A stretch of 64,000 nucleotides of DNA from Streptomyces hyderabadensis (GTDB taxonomy: Bacteria > Actinomycetota > Actinomycetes > Streptomycetales > Streptomycetaceae). The stretch covers positions 1 to 64,000 of the forward strand of contig NZ_JAIOJZ010000006.1 of the NCBI RefSeq assembly GCF_020404845.1, in the 5' to 3' direction. Shown here one piece after another: positions 47,613-55,573 of this stretch (the stretch's first letter is position 1; every line of letters begins with the position of its first letter). The notes beneath the pieces are model-generated. The model searched no databases. It was not told the DNA's origin and was given only the letters and a program-made list of their open reading frames with translations. The translations under genes and the position numbers were made by a program.

Positions 47613-47627
47613 TTAGATCCAATCTAA
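47613..47627. promoter_or_regulatory. AT-rich palindrome upstream of 140-residue hypothetical gene
   Basis: TTAGAT-CCA-ATCTAA is a perfect inverted repeat, strikingly AT-rich for this genome, 39 bp before the start codon and 3-23 bp upstream of a -10-like TAGGAT. Probable operator. Confidence 0.5.
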
Positions 47628-47684
47628 AGTTGACGGCGTTCGGGAAACTCCTCCAGTGAAGCCTCAGGGGGGCGCGGCCGCTGT

Positions 47685-48896
47685 TCAGGGCTGGCCGTAC
47701 CCGTCCAGGAAGTTCCCGATCCGGGTCACCGCCTCGCGCAGGTCCACGGCCGTCGGCAGGGTCACCACCCGGAAGTGGTCGGGCTCGGGCCAGTTGAACC
47801 CGGTGCCCTGGACCACCATGATCTTCTCCTGGCGCAGCAGGTCCAGGACCATCTGCCGGTCGTCCTTGATCTTGAAGACCTTGGGGTCGAGCCGCGGGAA
47901 GAGGTAGAGCGCGCCCTTCGGCTTCACGCAGGTCACACCGGGAATGCTGGTCAGCGCCTCGTGCGCGGCGTCCCGCTGCTCGCGCAGCCGCCCGCCCGGC
48001 AGCACCAGCTCGTTGATGGTCTGCCGTCCGCTGAGCGCCGCGACCACGCCGTGCTGGCCCGGCATGTTGGCGCACAGCCGCATGTTCGCCAGGATCGTCA
48101 GGCCCTCGATGTAGGACTCGGCGTGCGCGCGGGGTCCGGAGATCGACATCCAGCCGACCCGGTAGCCGGCCACCCGGTACGCCTTCGACATGCCGTTGAA
48201 GGTGAGGGTCAGCAGGTCCGGGGCGATGGCGGCGGTCGGGGTGTGGGTGGCCTCGTCGTACAGGATCTTGTCGTAGATCTCGTCGGAGCAGACCAGCAGG
48301 TTGTGCCGGCGGGCGATGTCGGTCAGTGCGCGCACCATCGCCTCGTCGTAGACCGCGCCCGTCGGGTTGTTCGGGTTGATGATCACGAGCGCCTTGGTGC
48401 GGTCGGTGATCTTCCGCTCCAGGTCCGCGAGGTCGGGCATCCAGTCGGACTGCTCGTCGCAGCGGTAATGCACCGCCGTGCCGCCGGACAGCGAGACGGC
48501 GGCCGTCCACAGCGGGTAGTCCGGGGCCGGGACGAGCACCTCGTCGCCGTCGTCCAGCAGGCCCTGCATCGCCATCACGATCAGCTCGGAGACGCCGTTG
48601 CCGATGAAGACGTGCTCGACGTCCGTCTCGATGCCGAGGGTCTGGTTGTGCATGACGACCGCCCGGCGGGCCGCCAGCAGGCCCTTCGCGTCGCCGTAGC
48701 CGTGTGCCGTGGAGACGTTGCGGAGGATGTCCTCCAGGATCTCCGGCGGGCACTCGAAGCCGAAGGCGGCAGGGTTTCCGGTGTTCAGCTTCAGGATGCG
48801 GTGACCGGCCGCCTCCAGCCGCATCGCCTCCTCGAGCACCGGGCCCCGGATCTCGTAACAGACGTTGGCGAGCTTGGTCGACTGGATCACCTGCAT
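47685..48896 (-). CDS. alaT: AlaT-like pyridoxal phosphate aminotransferase
   Basis: Class I/II aminotransferase of 403 residues, most like the AlaA/AlaT glutamate-pyruvate aminotransferases. The PLP lysine is K238 in FNGMSKAYRVAGYRVGW. NPNNPTGAVYDE, the DEIYDKILYD block and the N-terminal KLANVCYEIRGPVLEEAMRLEAAGHRILKLNTGNPAAFGF match that group. No ribosome site precedes the ATG. TAAGCT (complement of 48904-48909) ends 7 nt upstream, so the transcript may be leaderless. Supplies alanine from pyruvate and glutamate. Confidence 0.9.
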   Translation of the reverse strand: MQVIQSTKLANVCYEIRGPVLEEAMRLEAAGHRILKLNTGNPAAFGFECPPEILEDILRNVSTAHGYGDAKGLLAARRAVVMHNQTLGIETDVEHVFIGNGVSELIVMAMQGLLDDGDEVLVPAPDYPLWTAAVSLSGGTAVHYRCDEQSDWMPDLADLERKITDRTKALVIINPNNPTGAVYDEAMVRALTDIARRHNLLVCSDEIYDKILYDEATHTPTAAIAPDLLTLTFNGMSKAYRVAGYRVGWMSISGPRAHAESYIEGLTILANMRLCANMPGQHGVVAALSGRQTINELVLPGGRLREQRDAAHEALTSIPGVTCVKPKGALYLFPRLDPKVFKIKDDRQMVLDLLRQEKIMVVQGTGFNWPEPDHFRVVTLPTAVDLREAVTRIGNFLDGYGQP

Positions 48897-49130
48897 GTCC
48901 GTGAGCTTACGACCCGGTTACGACCCATGGGCCGTGTTTTCCACCACGTGAGACGCGCCTGTCCGGGTGGCCCCGGCCGCCCGTGACGGTGCCCGGTGGG
49001 TCCGTTCGCGCCAACTGGCGGCCGGTTACCGGCCCTTGTCCGCACCCCTCTCTGTCGTGAGAATGCTCATGACAAAGCGGCGCCGCCCGGACGATCTCCG
49101 GCCGGTGCCCTCCAAAGAGGGGACCCCCAC

Positions 49131-50057
49131 ATGAACAAGCCTCTCCTTGCCGCGCTCGCCACCCTGGCCGTCACCGGGGTCGGCGTGGCACCGGCGGCCG
49201 CGGCTCCCGCGGCACCTGCGACCTCCGCCGCCCCTGCGGCCTCCGCCGCCCCTGCGGCCTCCGCCGCCCCTGCGGCCTCCGCGGCTCCCGCTGCTCCCGC
49301 GTCACCCGCGGCTCCCGCCGCCCGGGCCGTGTCCTTCGCCGGGACCGTCGCGCTCAGCAACTGCTCCGGCTCCCTGGTGCGCCTGCCCGCCTCCGAGGAC
49401 GACGACCCGGCGCTGGTCATGTCCAACGGCCACTGTCTGGAGACCGGCTTCCCGGCGGCCGGCGAGGTCGTCGTGGACCAGCCCTCCAGCCGCACCTTCG
49501 GGCTGCTCAACGCCTCCGGCACCCGCGTCGGCACCCTGCGGGCGAGCAAGATCGCCTACGCGACGATGACCGACACGGACGTCTCGCTCTACCAGCTCAC
49601 CAGCACGTACGCCCAGATCCGCGGCTCCTACGGGATCAGCCCGCTCACCCTGAACGACACCCGTCCCACGGCCGGCACCGCGATCACCGTCGTCTCCGGC
49701 TACTGGAAGCGCACCTACGCCTGCGCCGTCGACGGGTTCGCCTACCGCCTCAAGGAGGGGGAGTGGACCTGGAAGGACTCGGTCCGCTACACCTCCGCCT
49801 GCCAGACCATCGGCGGCACCTCCGGATCGCCGGTGGTCGACAACGCCACCGGCAAGGTCGTCGCCGTCAACAACACGGGCAACGAGGACGGCGGGCGCTG
49901 CACCGACAACAACCCCTGCGAGGTCGCCGAGGACGGCACCGTGACGGTCCGCGAGGGCATCAACTACGGCCAGCAGACCTACCAGATCCCCGCCTGCTTC
50001 GGCCTCGACAGCAAGCTCGACCTCGCGCGCAGCGGCTGCGTCCTGCCCAAGCCCTGA
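49131..50057 (+). CDS. secreted trypsin-like serine protease
   Basis: Exported serine protease of 308 residues. The signal peptide is MNKPLLAALATLAVTGVGVAPAAAAP. An Ala/Pro/Ser-rich linker follows (about 27-65), encoded by tandem 18-bp repeats. The trypsin-like domain shows the histidine in VMSNGHC, an aspartate in TMTDTDVSLYQL and the nucleophile in GGTSGSPVVD, with several cysteines for disulfides. The ATG at 49131 precedes a clean signal peptide; the in-frame extension to 48996 does not. Substrate unknown. Confidence 0.88.
   Translation: MNKPLLAALATLAVTGVGVAPAAAAPAAPATSAAPAASAAPAASAAPAASAAPAAPASPAAPAARAVSFAGTVALSNCSGSLVRLPASEDDDPALVMSNGHCLETGFPAAGEVVVDQPSSRTFGLLNASGTRVGTLRASKIAYATMTDTDVSLYQLTSTYAQIRGSYGISPLTLNDTRPTAGTAITVVSGYWKRTYACAVDGFAYRLKEGEWTWKDSVRYTSACQTIGGTSGSPVVDNATGKVVAVNNTGNEDGGRCTDNNPCEVAEDGTVTVREGINYGQQTYQIPACFGLDSKLDLARSGCVLPKP
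49227..49280 (+). repeat. three tandem 18-bp repeats encoding AAPAAS
   Basis: The unit GCCGCCCCTGCGGCCTCC occurs three times exactly in a row, with degenerate copies on both sides, inside the protease linker. Slippage could vary the linker length between strains without breaking the frame. Confidence 0.85.
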
Positions 50058-50067
50058 CCACCGGGCC

Positions 50068-50102
50068 GGGGCCGGTCCGGCGGGTCCCGCCGCACCGGCC
50101 CC
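50068..50102. terminator. bidirectional terminator between protease and D-aminoacylase
   Basis: GGGGCCGGT (50068-50076) pairs perfectly with ACCGGCCCC (50094-50102). The inner segment can pair further (CGGCGGG/CCCGCCG). It sits between convergent genes, 10 nt past one stop and 4 nt past the other. Confidence 0.85.
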
Positions 50103-50106
50103 GCGC

Positions 50107-51717
50107 TCAGCGCGGAACCCGGCGCACCGACCGCCCCGCCAGTACGTCCGTGCGCCGCCCGTCCTCCATCACGAACCGCCCGTCGACCAGCACGTACGGG
50201 ATGCCCGTCGGCAGCACCCGCGGGTCCTCGTAGGTGCTGCCGGCCGCGACCGTCGCCGGGTCGAAGAGCACCAGGTCGGCCCGGTACCCCTCGCGGACCA
50301 GGCCCCGGTCCGGCAGCCGCAGCCGGGCGGCCGCGCGCGAGGTGAGGTGGGCCACGCACTCCTCCAGGGAGAGCACGCCCAGCTCGCGCACGTAGTGGCC
50401 CAGGTAGTGCGGGAAGGTGCCGTAGGCGCGCGGGTGCGGCTTGGTGCCCTGGAGGATGCCGTCCGAGCCGCCGGTGTGGACGCGGTGCCGCATGATCGCG
50501 CGGACGTTCTCCTCGTGCCCGACGTGCTGGAGGATCGTCGGGGCCAGCCGGTCGGCCAGGAGCAGGTTGCGGGCCACCGTCCACGGGGTCTCGCCGCGCA
50601 GGGCGGCCGACTCCGCGACCGTGCGGCCGACGTACTCACCGAGCGCCGGGTCGCCCGTGCCGGAGATCTCGATCGTGTCCCACTCCATCGGCACGCCGTG
50701 GCAGCCGTCGGAGCCGGTCTCCTCGACGTGGTGGCGGATGCGCTCCGCGGTGTCGTCGTCCGACAGCCGCTTCATGATCTGCTCCGGGCCGCCCTCGCTC
50801 GCCCAGCTCGGCAGCATCGCCACGAGGGTGGTGCAGCCGGGGGTGTACGGGTAGGTGTCGAGCGTGATGTCGGCGCCGTCGGCCAGCGCCCCGTCGAGCA
50901 GCGCCAGCAGCTCGGGCGCCTTGCCCTTGTTGACGCCGAAGTTCATGGTGGCGTGCGCCAGGTGCAGCGGGCAGTCCGCCTCCCGGGTCAGCTGCACCAT
51001 CTCCTGGTACGCCTGGAGCGCCCCGGCCCCGTAGGAGCGGTGGTGCGGGCAGTAGTAGCCGTCGTACGAGGCCACCACCCGGCACAGCTCGGTCAGCTCC
51101 GCGTCCTTGGCGTACATGCCCGGCGTGTACGTCAGCCCGGACGACATGCCGACCGCGCCCTGCTCCAGGCCCTCGGCGACCAGGCGCCGCATGTGCTCCA
51201 GCTCGCCCTCGGTCGCCTCCCGGTCGTCCCAGCCGACGGCGAGGGCGCGCACCGTGCCCTGCGGGATCAGGTAGGCGGCGTTGACCGCGATGCCGCGGTC
51301 GAGCCGGTCCAGGTACTCGCCGACCGAGCGCCAGTCGAAGTCGATGTCGTCGCCGGGGCCGTTCCACCCGGCGATCGCGCGGCGGACCTCGCCGAGGGTG
51401 CGGTCGTCGACCGGCGCGTACGACAGCCCGTCCTGGCCGATGACCTCCAGGGTGACGCCCTGCGCGGCCTTGGCGCTGTGATCGGGGTCCCGCAGCAGCG
51501 CCAGGTCGCTGTGGGCGTGCATGTCGATGAAGCCGGGCGACAGGACCAGGCCCTCGGCGTCCAGCTCACGGCGTGCCTTCGGGCGCTGGCAGCCGGCGGC
51601 CGCCGCCTCCTTGACGATGGAGACGATCCGGCCGCCGTCGACCACGACGTCCGCGCGGTACCCGTCCGCCCCGGAGCCGTCGACGACGTCCGCGTCCCTG
51701 ATGACCAGCTCTTCCAT
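50107..51717 (-). CDS. N-acyl-D-amino-acid deacylase (D-aminoacylase)
   Basis: Amidohydrolase-family enzyme of 536 residues releasing D-amino acids from N-acylated forms. The first metal motif SPGFIDMHAHSD places histidines at about 67 and 69. GAVGMSSGLTYTPGMYA, PHHRSYG, LHLAHATMNFG and HTGGSDGILQGTKPHPRAYGTFPHYLGHYVRE are diagnostic for D-aminoacylases. Second gene of an operon with the D-threonine-aldolase-like enzyme, 34 nt downstream of it. Cytosolic; works with the IclR/GntP block on the other side. Confidence 0.9.
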   Translation of the reverse strand: MEELVIRDADVVDGSGADGYRADVVVDGGRIVSIVKEAAAAGCQRPKARRELDAEGLVLSPGFIDMHAHSDLALLRDPDHSAKAAQGVTLEVIGQDGLSYAPVDDRTLGEVRRAIAGWNGPGDDIDFDWRSVGEYLDRLDRGIAVNAAYLIPQGTVRALAVGWDDREATEGELEHMRRLVAEGLEQGAVGMSSGLTYTPGMYAKDAELTELCRVVASYDGYYCPHHRSYGAGALQAYQEMVQLTREADCPLHLAHATMNFGVNKGKAPELLALLDGALADGADITLDTYPYTPGCTTLVAMLPSWASEGGPEQIMKRLSDDDTAERIRHHVEETGSDGCHGVPMEWDTIEISGTGDPALGEYVGRTVAESAALRGETPWTVARNLLLADRLAPTILQHVGHEENVRAIMRHRVHTGGSDGILQGTKPHPRAYGTFPHYLGHYVRELGVLSLEECVAHLTSRAAARLRLPDRGLVREGYRADLVLFDPATVAAGSTYEDPRVLPTGIPYVLVDGRFVMEDGRRTDVLAGRSVRRVPR

Positions 51718-51751
51718 GTCCGGCTCCCTTTCCCAGGTGTTCTCGGGCGTC

Positions 51752-53053
51752 CTAGAAGAACGTGCGGATGTAGTCGACGACCGTCCCGTCCGCCTCGGCG
51801 ACCGGGATGAGCTGCCACTTGTCGAAGGACGTGCAGGGGTGCGACAGGCCCGCCCCGACCCAGTCGCCCACCTCCAGGTCCGCGTCCGGGGCGGTGCGCA
51901 GCCAGGCGTGCTGGTCGGACAGGCCGGTCACCGTGATGCCGGTCGCCGGGCGCTCCGGGCCGCCGTCCGAGGGGCGCACCACCTGGGCGAAGGGCAGGTG
52001 CAGGTCGTACGCCGCGTCCCGCTTGCCCGCGTTGGTGAACGCCTGCCCGGGGGAGGGGCGGGAGACGACCTGGCTCCACAGCCGGAAGGCGGGCTCCAGG
52101 GCGCCCTCCTCGGGGACCCGGTTGAAGGGGGTCAGCTCGCGGTAGTGGCCGTCGTCGTGGGAGACGTAAGCACCGGAGCGCAGCAGCTTCAGCACCGGCC
52201 GGGACAGCTCGGGCACCTCGGCGAACACGTCGGCCACCGCGTCGAACCAGGCGCTGCCGCCCGCGCTCAGCACGATCTCCGCCAGGCCGTCGAACCGCCC
52301 CGCCTTGTCGAAGTCGACGGCGAGCGCGACCAGCCGCCGCAGCCAGGCGTGCACGCGCTCCGGATCGGCGTCCGGCACCTCGCCCTCGTACCCGGCGACC
52401 CCGGCCAGCCGCAGCGTCCGCGTCCCGGCCACCGCGTCGGCGACCGCGGCGCACTCGGCCTCGGTGCGCACGCCGGTCCGGGCGCCCGCACCGGCGGCCA
52501 GCTCCACCACGACGTCCACCGGACGGGCGGCGCCCGCGTCCGTCAGGGCCGCGTCCATCAGCTGCACGCCGCGCACGGAGTCGACGTAGCAGACGAAGCG
52601 GAAGTCCGGGTCGGCGTCCAGCTGGGAGGAGATCCAGCGCAGGGCGGCGGCGTCGACCAGCTCGTTGGCCAGGAAGACCCGCTCGATGCCGAAGGCGCGC
52701 GCCACCCGCACCTGGTGCGGTACGGCGAGGGTGATGCCCCAGGCGCCGTGTTCGATCTGGCGGTGGAAGAGCTGCGGGGCCATGGAGGTCTTGCCGTGCG
52801 GCGCGAAGGCGAGGCCGTGCCGGGCGGAGTAGGTCTCCATCAGCTTCAGGTTGTGCTCCAGGCGCTCGGCGGACAGCGCGAGGACGGGGGTGGTGAAACC
52901 GCCGGTGAAGAGGTTGCGGCGCTGTCCGGCCAGCTCGGCGAGGGTCAGACCGTACGCGTCCGGAGGGAGGCCCTTGAAACGGTGGTCGACGTGCTCCTCG
53001 GCCAGTCTGGCGAGGGCTTCGCGGCCGTGCGGAGAGCCGGTGTCGAGGGCCAT
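51752..53053 (-). CDS. amino acid deaminase/aldolase (D-threonine aldolase-like)
   Basis: PLP enzyme with an alanine-racemase-type barrel, 433 residues, similar to D-threonine aldolase/D-serine dehydratase. TPVLALSAERLEHNLKLMETYSARHGLAFAPHGKTSMAPQLF carries the PLP lysine (HGKT). The C-terminal HPCTSFDKW (usual H-x-C metal site of the D-serine dehydratase-like domain) is complete. It should split or deaminate a D-hydroxy-amino acid. The upstream region is shared with the divergent kinase gene and holds palindromic IclR-type sites. Confidence 0.87.
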   Translation of the reverse strand: MALDTGSPHGREALARLAEEHVDHRFKGLPPDAYGLTLAELAGQRRNLFTGGFTTPVLALSAERLEHNLKLMETYSARHGLAFAPHGKTSMAPQLFHRQIEHGAWGITLAVPHQVRVARAFGIERVFLANELVDAAALRWISSQLDADPDFRFVCYVDSVRGVQLMDAALTDAGAARPVDVVVELAAGAGARTGVRTEAECAAVADAVAGTRTLRLAGVAGYEGEVPDADPERVHAWLRRLVALAVDFDKAGRFDGLAEIVLSAGGSAWFDAVADVFAEVPELSRPVLKLLRSGAYVSHDDGHYRELTPFNRVPEEGALEPAFRLWSQVVSRPSPGQAFTNAGKRDAAYDLHLPFAQVVRPSDGGPERPATGITVTGLSDQHAWLRTAPDADLEVGDWVGAGLSHPCTSFDKWQLIPVAEADGTVVDYIRTFF

Positions 53054-53083
53054 GGAGCCTCCCTGATCTGATGCGTCGCGAGT

Positions 53084-53111
53084 GTGTTGCAACACTTGCA
53101 ACGACCGTTGC
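53084..53111. promoter_or_regulatory. tandem palindromes, probable IclR operators
   Basis: GTGTTGCAACAC (53084-53095) is a perfect 12-bp palindrome. GCAACG-AC-CGTTGC (53098-53111) is a second perfect inverted repeat 2 nt away. They share the TTGCAA/GTTGC core. They lie between the divergent catabolic operons and are probably bound by the IclR-family protein encoded at 54268-55032. Confidence 0.75.
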
Positions 53112-53200
53112 GTATATCGCTTACTGCTGTCTAACATCTCGGCGAACGCGGGGTCAACGGAGCAGCCGCCCGCCACACGCGACGAGGAGCCCCCACCATC

Positions 53201-54271
53201 GTGACCGCCATCGGACGCACCAGCACCGCCCCCGACGTCGTGGACGTCGTAGCGCTCGGCGAGTCCATGGTCACCTTCCTGCCCTCCCGCCCCGGGCGCC
53301 TCGCCGACGTCCCCTCCTTCGACCGGGCCATCGGCGGCGCCGAGTCCAACGTGGCTTGCGTGCTCGCCGCCGCCGGACACTCCGCGCGCTGGGCCGGCCG
53401 GGTCGGCGCCGACGGCTTCGGCGACCACCTCGTCGAGGCGATCGGCGCCTACGGCGTCGACGTCCGCGCCGTGCGCCGCGACCCCGCCCGCCCGACCGGC
53501 ATCTACTTCCGCACCGCGGGCGACCGCGCCACCGACGCCCACGAGGTCGCGTACTACCGGGCGGGCTCGGCCGCCTCCGCGATGTCCGTCGACACCATGG
53601 ACCTCGACGCGGTCCGCTCCGGCCGCGTCCTGCACCTGTCCGGCATCACGCCCGCGCTCTCCGCCGACTGCCTGGACCTGACGCGCGAGCTGACCGCCCG
53701 CCGCCCCGGCCGCCCCCTCGTCTCCTTCGACGTCAACCACCGCCCCGGCCTGTGGCGCGACGCCGGTCACGGCCACGGACCCGAGGTGCTCCTCGACCTG
53801 GCCCGCGGCGCCGACCTCGTCTTCGTCGGCGACGACGAGGCACGGGACGCCTGGGGTCTCGGCGGACCCGAGGCCGTCCGCGCCGCGCTGCCGGAACCGG
53901 AACTGCTCGTCGTCAAGCAGGGCGCCGACGGCGCCACCGCCTTCCACCGCACCGGCGGCGGCGCCGACGAGGTGACCTCCGTCCCCGCGCTCACCGTCGA
54001 CGTCGTCGCCGCCGTCGGCGCGGGCGACGCCTTCGCCGCCGGGTTCCTCTCCGCCACCCTGCGCGACAAGCCCGTGCGCGAGCGCCTGCGCCACGGCCAC
54101 CTGATGGCCGCCGCCGCCCTCACCGCCCCCGGCGACCTCGCCGCGCCGCCCGCCCGCGACCACGCCGACCGGCTGGCCGCCCTCGACGACGCCGCGTGGG
54201 GGAGACTGCGACTCGGCCCCGGCTGGACACACGCCGCGGAAGGGGCCGAGGAGGAGGTACGCACACCATGA
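53201..54271 (+). CDS. PfkB-family sugar kinase (2-keto-3-deoxygluconate kinase-like)
   Basis: Ribokinase-fold kinase of 356 residues. The N-terminal GESMVTFLPSRPGRLADVPSFDRAIGGAESNVACVLA and the GAGDAFAAGFL motif (catalytic aspartate near 276) are typical of KdgK-like enzymes. It may phosphorylate 2-keto-3-deoxygluconate or a related keto-acid sugar. The GTG at 53201 is preceded by GAGGAG. Its TGA overlaps the IclR ATG as ATGA. Its link to D-amino acid breakdown next door is unexplained. Confidence 0.85.
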   Translation: MTAIGRTSTAPDVVDVVALGESMVTFLPSRPGRLADVPSFDRAIGGAESNVACVLAAAGHSARWAGRVGADGFGDHLVEAIGAYGVDVRAVRRDPARPTGIYFRTAGDRATDAHEVAYYRAGSAASAMSVDTMDLDAVRSGRVLHLSGITPALSADCLDLTRELTARRPGRPLVSFDVNHRPGLWRDAGHGHGPEVLLDLARGADLVFVGDDEARDAWGLGGPEAVRAALPEPELLVVKQGADGATAFHRTGGGADEVTSVPALTVDVVAAVGAGDAFAAGFLSATLRDKPVRERLRHGHLMAAAALTAPGDLAAPPARDHADRLAALDDAAWGRLRLGPGWTHAAEGAEEEVRTP

Positions 54272-55032
54272 GCCAGACCGTCGACCGCGCGCTGAGCATC
54301 CTGCCGCTGCTCGCCGAGGGCCCCGCCGACCTGGGCCGGGTCGCCGAGCGCCTGGGCGTGCACAAGTCCACGGCCCTGCGCCTGCTGCGCACCCTCCACG
54401 AACACGGCTTCGTCTACCGGCAGTCCGACCAGCGCTACCGCCTCGGCGCCCGGCTCATCTCCCTCGCCCAGGAGGCGATGGAGAACCTCGACGTCCGCGA
54501 GATCGCCCACCCCCACCTGGTCCGCCTCAACGAACAGGTCGGACACACCGTCCACCTCGCCGTCCACGAGGAGGACGAGGTCCTCTACATCGACAAGGTC
54601 GAGAGCCGCTACCCGGTCCGCATGTACTCGCGGATCGGCAAGCCCGTCGCCATCACCGTCGCCGCCGTCGCCAAGCTGCTGCTGGCCGACCTCCCCGAGA
54701 ACGAGCGCCGGGCCGTGGCCGAGCAGCTCGACTACCCCATGTACACGGCCCGTTCGACACCGAACGCCGACGGGTTCCTCAAGGAACTCGCCAAGGTGCG
54801 CGAACAGGGCTGGGCCACCGACCTCGGTGGCCACGAGGAGTCCATCAACTGCGTCGCCGCGCCCATCCGGGGCGCCGACGGCCGGGTGGTCGCCGCGATG
54901 TCGGTCTCCGCGCCGAACGTCGTCGTCACCGCCGAGGAACTCCTCACCCTGCTCCCGCTGGTGCGCCGTACGGCGGACGCCATCAGCGGCGAGTACTCCG
55001 GCAGGACCCCAGTCAAGGAAGTCACCGCATGA
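54268..55032 (+). CDS. IclR family transcriptional regulator
   Basis: Winged-HTH regulator of 254 residues. The HTH spans about 1-60 (SQTVDRALSILPLLAEGPADLGRVAERLGVHKSTALRLLRTLHEHGFVYR). The C-terminal effector domain includes TVHLAVHEEDEVLYIDKVES and GWATDLGGHEESINCVAAPIRGADGRVVAAMSVSAP. ATGA overlaps link it to the kinase upstream and RidA downstream. Likely controls both divergent operons through the sites at 53084-53111; the ligand may be a keto acid or D-amino acid product. Confidence 0.92.
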   Translation: MSQTVDRALSILPLLAEGPADLGRVAERLGVHKSTALRLLRTLHEHGFVYRQSDQRYRLGARLISLAQEAMENLDVREIAHPHLVRLNEQVGHTVHLAVHEEDEVLYIDKVESRYPVRMYSRIGKPVAITVAAVAKLLLADLPENERRAVAEQLDYPMYTARSTPNADGFLKELAKVREQGWATDLGGHEESINCVAAPIRGADGRVVAAMSVSAPNVVVTAEELLTLLPLVRRTADAISGEYSGRTPVKEVTA

Positions 55033-55439
55033 CCGACAAGATCGCTCTCACCCCCGCGACCCACACCGTCCCCCCGGCGAAGTTCTCCCACGGCGTGAAG
55101 AAGGGCAACATCCTCCAGGTCGCCGGCCAGGTCGGCTTCCTGCCCCACGAGGAGGGCAAGGCCCCCACCCCGGCCGGCCCGACCCTGCGCGAGCAGACCC
55201 TCCAGACCCTCGCCAACGTCAAGGCGATCCTGGAGGAGGGCGGCGCCTCCTGGGACGACGTGATGATGCTCCGCGTCTACCTCACCGACGTGGACCACTT
55301 CGCCGAGATGAACGAGATCTACAACGCCTACTTCGAGGAGCAGGGCCTCACCCAGCCGCCCGCCGCGCGCACCACGGTGTACGTCGGTCTGCCGGCCGGC
55401 CTCCTCATCGAGATCGACGCGCTCGCCGTCCTCGGCTGA
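55029..55439 (+). CDS. ridA: RidA family protein
   Basis: RidA/YjgF-family protein of 136 residues that hydrolyses reactive enamine/imine intermediates released by PLP dehydratases. It has GNILQVAGQVGFLP, MMLRVYLTDVDHFAEMNEIYNAYF and ARTTVYVGLPAGLLIEIDALAVLG, with the conserved arginine in PPAARTT. The ATG overlaps the IclR stop as ATGA. Its presence supports a PLP deaminase (51752-53053) acting in this pathway. Confidence 0.9.
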   Translation: MTDKIALTPATHTVPPAKFSHGVKKGNILQVAGQVGFLPHEEGKAPTPAGPTLREQTLQTLANVKAILEEGGASWDDVMMLRVYLTDVDHFAEMNEIYNAYFEEQGLTQPPAARTTVYVGLPAGLLIEIDALAVLG

Positions 55440-55440
55440 C

Positions 55441-55486
55441 CGTCCCTCCGTCCCTCCGTACCGCCTGTCTGACTGTCTGTCTGTGA
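55441..55486 (+). repeat. short tandem repeats between ridA and gntP
   Basis: CCGTCCCT-type 8-mers are followed by a run of TGTC/CTGT tetramers. This is simple-sequence DNA in the 134-bp gap before the permease. No function can be inferred. Confidence 0.5.
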
Positions 55487-55573
55487 ACGGCACGGCGTCC
55501 CCCGCCCCCGGGGGCGCCGTGCCGCGCTCCACCCTGCCCGAAAGCTCCATGTACTTATCCAGAGGACCCCCGC

